Source: JACDAE01 sp963717195 (GTDB taxonomy: Bacteria > Chloroflexota > Ktedonobacteria > Ktedonobacterales > Ktedonobacteraceae). From it: a DNA stretch of 64,000 bases. Location: assembly GCA_963717195.1 (NCBI GenBank), contig CAVQVR010000001.1:434001-498000 (forward strand), in the 5' to 3' direction. Below, one piece after another: positions 10,551 through 18,804 of this stretch (positions are counted from its first letter, which is position 1; each line of letters starts with the position of its first letter). Below the pieces are notes generated by a model. That model made no database searches, was not told the origin of the DNA, and saw only the letters and a list, made by a program, of their open reading frames with translations. The translations under genes were made by a program, and so were the position numbers.

Positions 10551-10652
10551 CCTATACCGATGGCACCACCACCACCTTCACCCTTGGCTTCGCTGACTGG
10601 ATAATCAGTTCGATCAGTTCGCTGCCATATCAAGATAGCAGTCGCAGCCACC

Positions 10653-11627
10653 ATGCCCTATCGCAATAGCAGTTCCAGCAAGCAGACGATCACGTACCTA
10701 TATCTTCCTACCGAGGTGGCACTGGATCCCACAAAAACGCTACTGAGCGTCACGCTCCCCTCCACCGTCACCGGTGGACAACTGCATATCTTCGCCGTGG
10801 GTACGGGTTCTATACTCAATAACCTGGGAAGTAGCAACGACAGCCAGCCAGGGAGTGCTAACCTGGACACCATTCATTCTAGCTACTCACTTCAGGCCAT
10901 GGAGAATGCTGGAATTGTCTCAGGACAACCCGTCGTCTTTGACGGGTTCAATTTTCTCTGGCCAGCTAGCTATGGCACGATTGCCGATAACTACCAGGCT
11001 GCCGGACAGACTATCAGTGTTACCCCGGTCGTCAATGCAACAACTCTGGGATTTATCGGAAGTGCCACCAATACCGGAAGCAGTGGAGTCAACTCTGGCA
11101 CAGCCACCATCACCTATACTGATGGATCAACCCAGACCTTTACGCTCTCATTAACCGACTGGTGGAGCGCAACGGCCCAATCCGGTAACCAGATCGTCGC
11201 CACCTTTAATACTATCAATACCCCAACAGGTCCCCGTGCTGGTACGTACCACATCTACGAGGCTGAGACGAGCTTACAAGCAGGAAAAACCATCCAGAGT
11301 GTGACCTTACCTTCTACCATTTCCTCTGGACAGATGCACATCTTCTCCATAAGCACACGTTCCGCCGACAACAACATCGGCATTAGTGATGATAACAACA
11401 CAACGGAAGCCAACTTCGACGGGGGCGGCTCCAGTTATTCCGCACAAGACTTCTCTGATCCCAATGGTCCGGGCTGGAACCCTGGAGATACCCTCACCTA
11501 TCAAGGTATCAACTATGTCTGGCCAGGCGTTCCATCAGGACAAAGCGACAACTACGCGCAATGGGCAAACGATCCCTGTCACCCCGGTCGCGGGTGCTAC
11601 TACCATTGGCTTTGTCGGTTCCGCTGA
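10653..11627 (+). pseudogene. Repeat 2-4 fragment of the seven-repeat protein
   Basis: This encodes the end of repeat 2, all of repeat 3 and the first part of repeat 4. Frame is lost near 11560, after the DNY motif, where MGQTIPVTPVAGATT continues in another frame. Repeat 3 has drifted (NLDT replaces NFDG). An independent product is unlikely because there is no signal peptide. Confidence 0.55.
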
Positions 11628-11905
11628 CAAGCCTATCCCAGTTCTCTGGTACGGCAACTCTCACCTATACCGATGGCACCACGCAAACCTTTCCATTGGG
11701 TATGACCGACTGGCTCATGGATAGCGGAACGCAACTCCTCTGGCTAGTAATCACCTCTTTGCTGCACTCCCCCATATCAATACCAGCCAGGGCCAGCAAG
11801 CCACAAATGCCTATCTCTTCGAGCTAGAAACACCGTTAAACACCAGCAAAACGCTGCAAAGTGTCACGTTGCCAGCCACGGTAAACCAGGCACCTGCACA
11901 TCTTC

Positions 11906-13597
11906 ATGATCGGCACGCGTGCAAGTAACAACTTCATGAACAATGTAGGCGTCTCCGACGACTCACAGACACAGTTTGCCAGTTTCGATAGCGATGGAAG
12001 CAGTAATGGAGACAGTTACTCCAACCAGGCTTTGGGGTCGGCAGGCATTTCTGCGGGACAACCATTCACCTTCCACGGGATCAATTTCACCTGGTCTCCC
12101 AGCTATTCTTTCATCCCAGACAACTACCAGGCCGCCGGACAGACCGTTCCCATCACTCCGCTTCCCAACGCAAATACGCTGGCCTTCCTGGGAGCAGCCA
12201 CTCACGGCTCTTCTTCCGGAAGCGCCACCATCACCTATACCGATGGCAGCACTCAGACCTTCACTTTAGGCATGGCTGACTGGAATAGCAGTTCAACCAC
12301 CTCACTGCCCTATGGCAACACCATCGCAGCCAGCATGACGTATCGCAATACCGTAAACGGACAGCAGACCATCAACACGTATGTCTTCGAAACGGAGGTC
12401 ACGGTCCAGGCCAGCAAGACCATCCAGAGTGTAACGCTCCCAACAACGGTCACCGGAGGAGATTTGCACGTTTTCTCGATTGGCACCCGCTCCGGAAGCT
12501 ACAACAATGCGGGCACCAGCGATGATGCCCAACCCTCTTCAGGCAACTTCGACGGTGTTGGCAACAGTTACTCCGCTCAGGCTCTGAACATCGCAGGCTT
12601 CACTCCTGGGCAAACGACCACGATCAATGGGGTGAACTTCCTCTGGCCCAATGGCAATGCTGGCATGTTCAACAACTATCTCGTTGCTGGACAGACCCTT
12701 CCCGTGACTCCTGTAACCGGTGCTACCACCCTGGCGTTCCTGGGGGCGGCCAACAACGCAGGCAGTACGGCAAGTTCGGGGACCGCTACCATCACCTATA
12801 CCGATGGCACCACAAGCACCTTCACCCTCTCCATGGCCGACTGGTGGAATGCAACGCCCCTCTCCAGCAATCAGATCGCCGCCACCTGCTCCTATATAAA
12901 CACCCCAACGGGAAGGAATTGGGGAAGTTTCCATCTCTATTACAGCGAAGTTCCCTTGCCCACCGGGGAAACGATCCAGAGCGTTACATTGCCTTCTTCC
13001 GTCTCCTCAGGGCAGATGCACATCTTCTCTCTCGGGACGCGAGGTGGCGCTCTCAATAACGCAGGCGTCAGCAATGATGCTCATCCTCTCTTCAGCAACT
13101 TTGACGGTCGTGGCAACAGTTATTCCGCTCAAGCTCTCCAGGCTGCTGGTTTCACTCCAGGACACACCGTCAAGGTCCATGGGATCACCTTCACCTGGCC
13201 CGGCGCAGCTCCTGGTCACAGCAACAACTATCTGGCGGCCAGGCAGAAGATCACGCTGCCCCCACGACCTGGTGCGAGAACACTGGCCTTCCTGGGTGCT
13301 TCGAGCCACGGCCCCGTCTCAGGCATCGTGACGATCAAGTATACCGATGGCAGTACCCAGACCTTCAGGCTCGGCTTTGCGGATTGGACCACCGCGTCGA
13401 CTCGCGCATTGCCTTATGGGGATACGCTCGCATTGATCCTCCCCTATCACAATAGTCCAACCGGCAAACAGAAGCTCAAAACCTTTCTCTTCGAGGCAAG
13501 CATCCTCTTGCGAGCAGGGAAAACCGTCCAGAGCATCACCTTACCCCCCACCACCTCATCGGGGCAAATGCATATCTTCTCCGTGGGTCTTCAATAG
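11906..13597 (+). CDS. C-terminal intact block (repeats 5-7) of the decayed repeat protein
   Basis: 563 codons without interruption, covering three complete repeats of the ~186-residue module. Each has SDD, F-D-x-x-G-x-SYS-x-QAL, F-x-WP, NNY or DNY, ITYTDGSTQTF, ADW and Q-M/L-HIFSxGTR. The end is natural: TAG falls just after the last HIFSVG, followed by a strong hairpin at 13664. The first ATG is inside the end of repeat 4, has no ribosome site and no signal peptide, so if translated the product would stay inside the cell. I treat it as the surviving 3' part of the 9397-13597 gene, although an automatic annotator would call it a gene. Confidence 0.6.
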   Translation: MIGTRASNNFMNNVGVSDDSQTQFASFDSDGSSNGDSYSNQALGSAGISAGQPFTFHGINFTWSPSYSFIPDNYQAAGQTVPITPLPNANTLAFLGAATHGSSSGSATITYTDGSTQTFTLGMADWNSSSTTSLPYGNTIAASMTYRNTVNGQQTINTYVFETEVTVQASKTIQSVTLPTTVTGGDLHVFSIGTRSGSYNNAGTSDDAQPSSGNFDGVGNSYSAQALNIAGFTPGQTTTINGVNFLWPNGNAGMFNNYLVAGQTLPVTPVTGATTLAFLGAANNAGSTASSGTATITYTDGTTSTFTLSMADWWNATPLSSNQIAATCSYINTPTGRNWGSFHLYYSEVPLPTGETIQSVTLPSSVSSGQMHIFSLGTRGGALNNAGVSNDAHPLFSNFDGRGNSYSAQALQAAGFTPGHTVKVHGITFTWPGAAPGHSNNYLAARQKITLPPRPGARTLAFLGASSHGPVSGIVTIKYTDGSTQTFRLGFADWTTASTRALPYGDTLALILPYHNSPTGKQKLKTFLFEASILLRAGKTVQSITLPPTTSSGQMHIFSVGLQ

Positions 13598-13663
13598 CTT
13601 TACAGAGAGGTAAATCAAGAGTCCCTATCCTTTAGGGAAAACCGCCGAGAAAATACGTAGGAA

Positions 13664-13693
13664 CGTCACCTTGCGTTCACACGCAAGGTGACG
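13664..13693 (+). terminator. Strong hairpin after the repeat-protein gene
   Basis: CGTCACCTTGCGT (13664-13676) and ACGCAAGGTGACG (13681-13693) form a perfect 13-bp stem with a 4-base loop. There is no T-run, so termination is inferred from position 66 bases after the stop codon. The stem sequence also resembles the local ACGCAAGGTG repeats. Confidence 0.5.
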
Positions 13694-13805
13694 CCTCCCA
13701 GTACCCCTGATGGATGCGTTGCCCCTTGCAATTCCTTTCCTATTCCGTATACTAGAAACAGGCGCATACTATCCCACCTCACCTGCCCCTCTTCTCACTC
13801 ACGTC

Positions 13806-13833
13806 GGAATGCCGGAATGCCGGAATGCCGGAA
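13806..13833. repeat. Short tandem repeat, GGAATGCC x3.5
   Basis: The octamer GGAATGCC is repeated three times and a half, upstream of the T-box promoter. Repeat number could vary by slippage; no function is evident. Confidence 0.6.
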
Positions 13834-13859
13834 ACTCAAAAAGCTCCACCTTCCATCTC

Positions 13860-13888
13860 TTGCCAGAACCGGCGTTCTCTGGTATCAT
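13860..13888 (+). promoter_or_regulatory. Promoter of the alaX-ileS T-box transcript
   Basis: TTGCCA at 13860-13865, a 17-base spacer, then TATCAT at 13883-13888. It ends about 50 bases before stem I of the T-box leader. A second possible promoter (TTGCAA, 16 bases, TATACT) lies at 13726-13753. Confidence 0.55.
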
Positions 13889-14303
13889 AGAAGCACAATG
13901 AAAGTTCTATAGAAAAACTGTGGAACCTATAGATGGCTATGATGGAGCAAGTACGCCGACAGCAACTGGTACAGAGAGCCTGCATAAGGTGCAAACAGGC
14001 ACAGGCTGCACGCAGAAAATCACTCCGGAGCCGCCAGCCGAACAGAACAGATCACCAAAAGTAGGCCTGGCCGGAACCTTCCCGTTACCACGAAGGCTCG
14101 TACATCTGGCAACACACGCCAGGGACTATCCTTATCAGGTAGAAACAACACCATGAGCGCTATAGTTGGCTCATCTACCTGCAATGAAGTCTCACCTGTT
14201 ACCTTTTCACACAAATCGTAGCAGACTCACATAAGACATTCCTGCCGAGTGGGCGTTGCGGAATACGGAGCTAAAGTGAGCTGGAACACCTTTTTCTAAC
14301 GTG

Positions 14304-14380
14304 GGGGCGCGATTTATAAACCCGTCGCAGTTCTAACATAGGGGCGCGATTTATAAACCCGTCGCGACTTATAAACCCAT
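14304..14380. repeat. Duplicated small repeat inside the T-box leader
   Basis: Two tandem copies of GGGGCGCGATTTATAAACCC-GTCGC, plus a third partial copy (GACTTATAAACCC). They are related to the GGGACCCGATTTATCG repeat found elsewhere in the window. They lie in the linker between stem I and the antiterminator. Confidence 0.6.
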
Positions 14381-14426
14381 AACGTTTCAAAAGATGCCAG
14401 CTAATCAGGGTGGTACCACGGGAGCG

Positions 14427-14460
14427 CCTCTCGTCCCTCAGCAGGACGAGAGGTTTTTTA
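14427..14460 (+). terminator. T-box attenuator terminator
   Basis: CCTCTCGTCC (14427-14436) and GGACGAGAGG (14444-14453) form a perfect 10-bp stem, followed by TTTTTT. It competes with the antiterminator that uses the T-box sequence just upstream. Confidence 0.9.
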
Positions 14461-14491
14461 TTGAAATTTACAGAAAAGGAGCACCCAGACA

Positions 14492-15220
14492 ATGAAGACG
14501 AAGCTGCTCTACCACATAAACAGCTTTACCTATGAATGCACAGCTAAAGTCGTAGCAGTGGAAGCCGACGAAATCGCACTCGACGCAACCGTTTTCTATC
14601 CCGGTGGCGGCGGCCAGATGGCCGACCGGGGCACCATCACCTGGGATAACCAGCAGGAACAGGGCACCGTCATCGCCATGAATAAGCGCAGCGACATTGT
14701 CTGGCATACCCTCGACTGCCTGCCACCCCCGGTCGGTACCGAAGTCGTCGGCACCATCGATTGGGACTTTCGCTATCAGATGATGCGCACCCATACCGCT
14801 TTACATATCCTGTGCGGCATCATCTGGAAAGAATTCGGCGTCCAGGTTACTGGCGGACAGATGTATCCGGATCATGCCCGTATGGACTTCTCTATGGAAA
14901 ATTTGAATCGGGAGCGCATCACCTCCATCGAACAAAAAGTCAACGAAGCCATCGAAGCCGACTATCCGATCCGTGTGTACACACTCCCACGCGAGAAGGC
15001 ATTCGCTATTCCGGACCTGGTACGCACCAGGATTAACCTGCTACCACCAGATATCGAGGAAGTACGTATCGTCGATATCGTCGGACTCGATCTGCAGGCC
15101 GATGGTGGCACACACGTCAATCATACAAAAGAGGTGGGTAGCATCGAAATTGCCCGCACCGAAAATAAGGGACGCATCAACAAACGTCTACACATCGTAT
15201 TAAGGGATAACAAAATCTAG
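14492..15220 (+). CDS. alaX: Alanyl-tRNA editing protein AlaX (medium type)
   Basis: A 242-residue free-standing homologue of the AlaRS editing domain, which hydrolyses Ser-tRNA(Ala) or Gly-tRNA(Ala) in trans. Visible features: FYPGGGGQMADRG near residues 35-47, the zinc motif HTALH (H101, H105) and a GGTHV motif at 205-209. In AlaRS the residue before GGTH is Cys; here it is Asp204 (LQADGGTHV), which I believe is common in medium-type AlaX. Length fits AlaX-M, which lacks the synthetase and C-Ala domains. AAAAGGAG precedes the ATG. It is the first gene behind an isoleucine T-box and is followed 49 bases later by ileS, so a quality-control enzyme for alanine is induced when isoleucyl-tRNA is scarce. 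Confidence 0.9.
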   Translation: MKTKLLYHINSFTYECTAKVVAVEADEIALDATVFYPGGGGQMADRGTITWDNQQEQGTVIAMNKRSDIVWHTLDCLPPPVGTEVVGTIDWDFRYQMMRTHTALHILCGIIWKEFGVQVTGGQMYPDHARMDFSMENLNRERITSIEQKVNEAIEADYPIRVYTLPREKAFAIPDLVRTRINLLPPDIEEVRIVDIVGLDLQADGGTHVNHTKEVGSIEIARTENKGRINKRLHIVLRDNKI

Positions 15221-15269
15221 CGATTCTCTATAAATCATTCTATTGAACGTAACTAAGGAGAAGATAGAA

Positions 15270-18200
15270 GTGTCTATAAAATCTACCGTCTTCCAGCCCG
15301 TCGTCGCCGCCGACCGCGTCGATTACCCGACGCTGGAACGCACCATCCAGCAATGGTGGGACGACAACAACGTTCGCCAGCACTACTTGAAACGCAACGA
15401 GCTGAGCCAGAAACAATATTCATTCCTGGATGGCCCTATCACCGCAAATAATCCTATGGGCGTCCACCATGCCTGGGGCCGCACCTATAAGGATCTCTAT
15501 CAGCGCTTTAAAACCATGCAAGGTTATAGGCAACGCTATCAAAACGGCTTCGATTGCCAGGGCCTCTGGGTCGAAGTCAATGTCGAACAGGATCTGGGCT
15601 TTAAAACCAAGCGCGATATCGAAGAATATGGCATCGCCGAATTCGTGGAACGCTGCAAAGAACGCGTCTTTACCTACGCACGCCGCCAGACTGAACAATC
15701 GATCCGCCTGGGCTACTGGATGGACTGGGGCAATGACTACTATACGCTCTCAGATGAAAACAACTATACCATCTGGTCGTTTCTCAAAAAATGCCAGGAA
15801 CGCAACCTGATCTACAAGGGTCGCGACGTTATGCCATGGTGCCCACGTTGTGCTACCGGCATCTCAAATATGGAGATCGAGACCGAGGGCTACAAAGAAA
15901 CCACACACTTGAGCCTGTACATACGCTTCCCATTGGAAGATCGTCCCGGTGAATATCTGCTCGCCTGGACGACAACTCCCTGGACGCTTGCCGCTAACGT
16001 CGCAGCCGCCGTACATCCCGAAAAGCCTTACGTCCGCGTTGAGCAGGATGGCGAATACTACTACCTCGCCGAAGCATTATTGCCCATCCTCAAACAACTC
16101 AAAGGACGCGACAAGGGCGATTATCGCGTGACCGAGACGCTTAAAGGCATCGAAATGGTCGGCTGGCACTATCGTGGCCCGTTCGATGAACTCCCCGCCG
16201 AACAAGGCGTGAAACATGTCGTTGTACCCTGGAAGGACGTGACCGAGACCGAAGGAACGGGCATCGTGCACATCGCTCCTGGCTGTGGACGCGAGGACTT
16301 TGGTCTCTCAAAAGAATTTGGCCTGGATGTGATAGCTCCCATCGACGAGTTCGGTGTCTACCTGCCCGGCTACGACTGGCTCACAGGGCAGAATGCCGCC
16401 GAGGTCGGGCAACAGGTCGCCGAGAACCTGACGAAAAAGGGTCTGCTCTATCGCCCCCAGAACTATAAACACCGCTATCCTACCTGCTGGCGCTGCAAAA
16501 CTGAGCTGCTCTTCCGCCTCGTGGACGAATGGTTCATCTCTATGGAACACCTGCGCTACGAGATCATGGATGTCGTCAAGCAGATCACCTGGATCCCCGC
16601 CTTTGGCCTGGACCGCGAACTGGACTGGCTGCGTAACATGGACGATTGGATGATCTCCAAGAAGCGCTACTGGGGCCTGGCTCTGCCCATCTTCGACTGT
16701 CCGAGCTGCGGTACCTTCGAGGTCATCAGTGGCAAAGAGGAATTGAAAGAACGTGCTGTTTCCGGTTGGGCAGAGTTCGAGGGCCATACACCGCACCGTC
16801 CCTGGATCGATGTCGTCAAGATCCAGTGTAAAAAGTGCGGCGCTGAAGTCTCGCGCATCAAAGATGTCGGCAACCCCTGGCTCGATGCAGGCATCGTGCC
16901 TTACTCAACGTTGCATTATCGCACCAACCCGGAGTACTGGCAACAATGGTTCCCGGCGGATTTCGTGACCAAGTCATTCCCTGGCCAGTTCAAAAACTGG
17001 TTCTATTCGATGCTGGTTATGAGCACCGTACTGGAAAATCGCCCGCCGTTCAAAACGCTCTTCGGCTATGCCTTGCTCTTCGGCGAGGACGGCACACCCA
17101 TGCACAAATCGAAAGGCAACCAGGTTGTTTTCGATGACGCAGCTGACCGTGTCGGCTCTGATACCATGCGTTGGCTCTATATGAACCATATCCCGGAGCA
17201 GAACCTGAACTTCCCGCGCATCCCCACAGAAGAGGATATGCAGAAGTCCGCCGAGACTGGCATGCCCGTGCGCCTGAGTGAGAAGTGGATGCTCACACGC
17301 AAGACGCTGGACAAGATCTGGAACATCTACTGGTTCTTTGTCACCTATGCCAATATCGACGCGTTCGACCCGACACAGCACAATTTACCAGCCGCACAAC
17401 GTAGTGAACTGGATCGCTGGATCCTTTCAGAATTACAGCAGACCATCCGCGACGTTACTACCGGCCTGGAACAGTATGATACCGTTAAGCCTGCACAGAC
17501 CTTACAGGATTTCCTGGATGATCTGTCCAACTGGTACCTGCGGCGCAGTCGTGAGCGCATCTGGAAATCCCAGCTCGACGACGACAAACTCGGTGCATAC
17601 CTGACGCTCTACGAATGCCTGACGACGTTGCTCACCTTGCTCGCACCATTCATGCCTTTCATGACTGAAGAGCTCTACCAGAACCTGGTGCGTAGTGTGA
17701 GTTCGCAGGCACCGCTCAGCATTCACCTTAACGACTGGCCTCAGGTGAAAGAGGCTCTGCTCAATGAGCAATTGACGCGCGAAACTCATCTCGTGATGCG
17801 TGTCGTCAGCCTTGGGCGCTCTGCACGCGAGAAAGCCCAGATCCGCGTACGCCAGCCGCTCAACTCGCTCTATGTTCGCGTGCCCACTGAGGCCGAAGAA
17901 GAGGCTCTGCTGCGCCTCAAAGACCAGGTACTTGAAGAACTGAACATCAAAAACCTGCAACTGCTGGAAGATGACAGCGACATGCTGGCGTATCACCTCA
18001 AGCCGCAAGTAAAGCTGCTTGGTCCCAAACACGGACCTCTGGTACAGAAGATTCTCGCCTTCTTCAAAGGACTGGATGCCCATGGAGCTCAGGAGGCCGC
18101 ACGTCAGCTCAATGAAAACGGCGTCCTGAAGTTCCTCATCGGCGACCAGGAAGTTGATCTCACACGCGAAGAGGTAGAAGTGAGCGCAACAGCTCGCCCT

Positions 18201-18563
18201 GGCTTCGTCACAGCCGAAGAGCACGGCTACATCGCTGCACTGGAAATCACTATCACGCCTGAACTGCGCGAAGAAGGACTGGTACGCGACCTGACTCACT
18301 TCGTACAGGACATGCGCAAGAAAGCAGGACTGAATATCGAAGACCATATCGGACTGGCACTCTACACCGATGTCGAACTGGCAAATATCCTGACAGGCTA
18401 CATGCACCAGATCCGCGCGGAGACACTCGCCGACAACTTGCTTGTCTCCATCAGCCAGCGCGATTACCCCTCGTTCGACGAGACATATCGCGAAACGATC
18501 TCGCCCGCTTCACTGAAGAAGCTAGAGAACTACACCATTGAGGTTGTTCTGGGGAAAATGTAA
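15270..18563 (+). CDS. ileS: Isoleucyl-tRNA synthetase
   Basis: A 1097-residue class I synthetase that charges tRNA(Ile). The HIGH-type motif appears as PMGVHHAWG (about residues 62-70), the KMSKS-type motif as MHKSKGN (about 611-617), and the CP1 editing domain between them contains TTPWTLAANVA. Cys pairs (CPSCG, CKKCG) suggest a zinc site. Length and the VHHAWGR form point to the longer, eukaryote-like IleRS group, often described as mupirocin-tolerant; that is inference. Start: GTG at 15270 with AAGGAG nine bases upstream. The in-frame TTG at 15243 lacks a ribosome site. The transcript is controlled by the isoleucine T-box at 13895-14460. The ~240 bp after the stop hold small repeats and no clear T-rich terminator. 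Confidence 0.96.
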   Translation: MSIKSTVFQPVVAADRVDYPTLERTIQQWWDDNNVRQHYLKRNELSQKQYSFLDGPITANNPMGVHHAWGRTYKDLYQRFKTMQGYRQRYQNGFDCQGLWVEVNVEQDLGFKTKRDIEEYGIAEFVERCKERVFTYARRQTEQSIRLGYWMDWGNDYYTLSDENNYTIWSFLKKCQERNLIYKGRDVMPWCPRCATGISNMEIETEGYKETTHLSLYIRFPLEDRPGEYLLAWTTTPWTLAANVAAAVHPEKPYVRVEQDGEYYYLAEALLPILKQLKGRDKGDYRVTETLKGIEMVGWHYRGPFDELPAEQGVKHVVVPWKDVTETEGTGIVHIAPGCGREDFGLSKEFGLDVIAPIDEFGVYLPGYDWLTGQNAAEVGQQVAENLTKKGLLYRPQNYKHRYPTCWRCKTELLFRLVDEWFISMEHLRYEIMDVVKQITWIPAFGLDRELDWLRNMDDWMISKKRYWGLALPIFDCPSCGTFEVISGKEELKERAVSGWAEFEGHTPHRPWIDVVKIQCKKCGAEVSRIKDVGNPWLDAGIVPYSTLHYRTNPEYWQQWFPADFVTKSFPGQFKNWFYSMLVMSTVLENRPPFKTLFGYALLFGEDGTPMHKSKGNQVVFDDAADRVGSDTMRWLYMNHIPEQNLNFPRIPTEEDMQKSAETGMPVRLSEKWMLTRKTLDKIWNIYWFFVTYANIDAFDPTQHNLPAAQRSELDRWILSELQQTIRDVTTGLEQYDTVKPAQTLQDFLDDLSNWYLRRSRERIWKSQLDDDKLGAYLTLYECLTTLLTLLAPFMPFMTEELYQNLVRSVSSQAPLSIHLNDWPQVKEALLNEQLTRETHLVMRVVSLGRSAREKAQIRVRQPLNSLYVRVPTEAEEEALLRLKDQVLEELNIKNLQLLEDDSDMLAYHLKPQVKLLGPKHGPLVQKILAFFKGLDAHGAQEAARQLNENGVLKFLIGDQEVDLTREEVEVSATARPGFVTAEEHGYIAALEITITPELREEGLVRDLTHFVQDMRKKAGLNIEDHIGLALYTDVELANILTGYMHQIRAETLADNLLVSISQRDYPSFDETYRETISPASLKKLENYTIEVVLGKM

Positions 18564-18603
18564 AACCCTATTGATCATCTTTTGGAAAGGATTAAAACGC
18601 GAT

Positions 18604-18678
18604 GGGTAGGGGCGCACGCAAGGTGCATTGATTCCAACGAATTGCAAACAGGCAAGAGAATCAATCATCTTGCGCCCG
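18604..18678. repeat. Imperfect inverted repeat (MITE/REP-like)
   Basis: An arm starting GTAGGGGCGCACGCAAGG and running to about 18634 is matched by an inverted arm ending ATCATCTTGCGCCC at 18678, with about 20 bases between. It belongs to the GTAGGGG-type repeats that mark many gaps here. Confidence 0.55.
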
Positions 18679-18694
18679 AAATACATCCATCACC

Positions 18695-18766
18695 GTAGGG
18701 ACCCGATTTATCGCGTCCGGCGATTCATCGAGAAGGTTCCCAGTCGATTTATCGCGTCCCTACGGT
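18695..18766. repeat. Two facing copies of the GGGACCCGATTTATCG repeat
   Basis: A full 24-bp copy at 18695-18718 (core GGGACCCGATTTATCG). A second copy at 18743-18766 shares CGATTTATCGCGTCC and ends in CTACGG, so the GTAGGG ends face outward. The same 24-mer occurs in both DNA methyltransferase genes (53176 and 60742). Confidence 0.7.
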
Positions 18767-18804
18767 ATTTGCGGCAGTGAGTTGGAAAATGATCGCATCA
18801 TACG

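Larger units (their letters stand above)
9397..13597 (+). pseudogene. Decayed gene for a secreted seven-repeat protein
   Basis: One original reading frame can be followed through 4.2 kb but is broken by at least six indels: near 9705, 10280, 10395, 10520, 10640 and 11560, with further damage at 11630-11905. It begins with an Arg-rich N-terminus and signal peptide (hydrophobic core then TLAA, about residues 27-50). Seven repeats of about 186 residues follow, with the NN-x-G-x-SDD motif at about 9711, 10272, 10818, 11370, 11939, 12503 and 13055. Each repeat carries SDD, FDGxGxSYSAQAL, FTWP, DNYxAxGQ, TATITYTDGTTxTF, DW and GKTIQSVTLP...GQMHIFxxGTR. I recall similar modules as accessory domains of actinobacterial glycoside hydrolases, so a cell-surface or glycan-binding role is plausible, but no catalytic domain is present. 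Neighbouring genes are intact, which argues for real decay rather than poor sequence. Confidence 0.8.
13895..14460 (+). promoter_or_regulatory. T-box leader, isoleucine specifier, for alaX-ileS
   Basis: T-box leaders bind uncharged tRNA and prevent early termination. The elements are visible in order. Stem I starts at GATGGAGCAAGTA (13941-13953), which contains the AGTA motif. Next come AGAGAGCCTG, the apical loop with AAGGTG, and AAACAGGC (13972-14000). The specifier loop reads GAAAATCA-CTCC with ATC at 14019-14021, and its CTCC pairs with the GGAG at the base of stem I. The antiterminator T-box AGGGTGGTACCACGG is at 14407-14421, followed by the terminator. ATC is an Ile codon, matching ileS downstream. 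The leader is long (about 565 bases), partly because a small repeat at 14304-14380 lies between stem I and the antiterminator. Confidence 0.88.

Noticed and set aside
9397..13597. Programmed frameshifting as explanation for the broken repeat gene
   Set aside because: Six or more shifts at different, non-slippery sequences with stops between them cannot be explained by programmed events.
17502..18407. 301-codon minus-strand frame within ileS
   Set aside because: The + strand encodes conserved IleRS sequence throughout this part; the antisense product has no family features.
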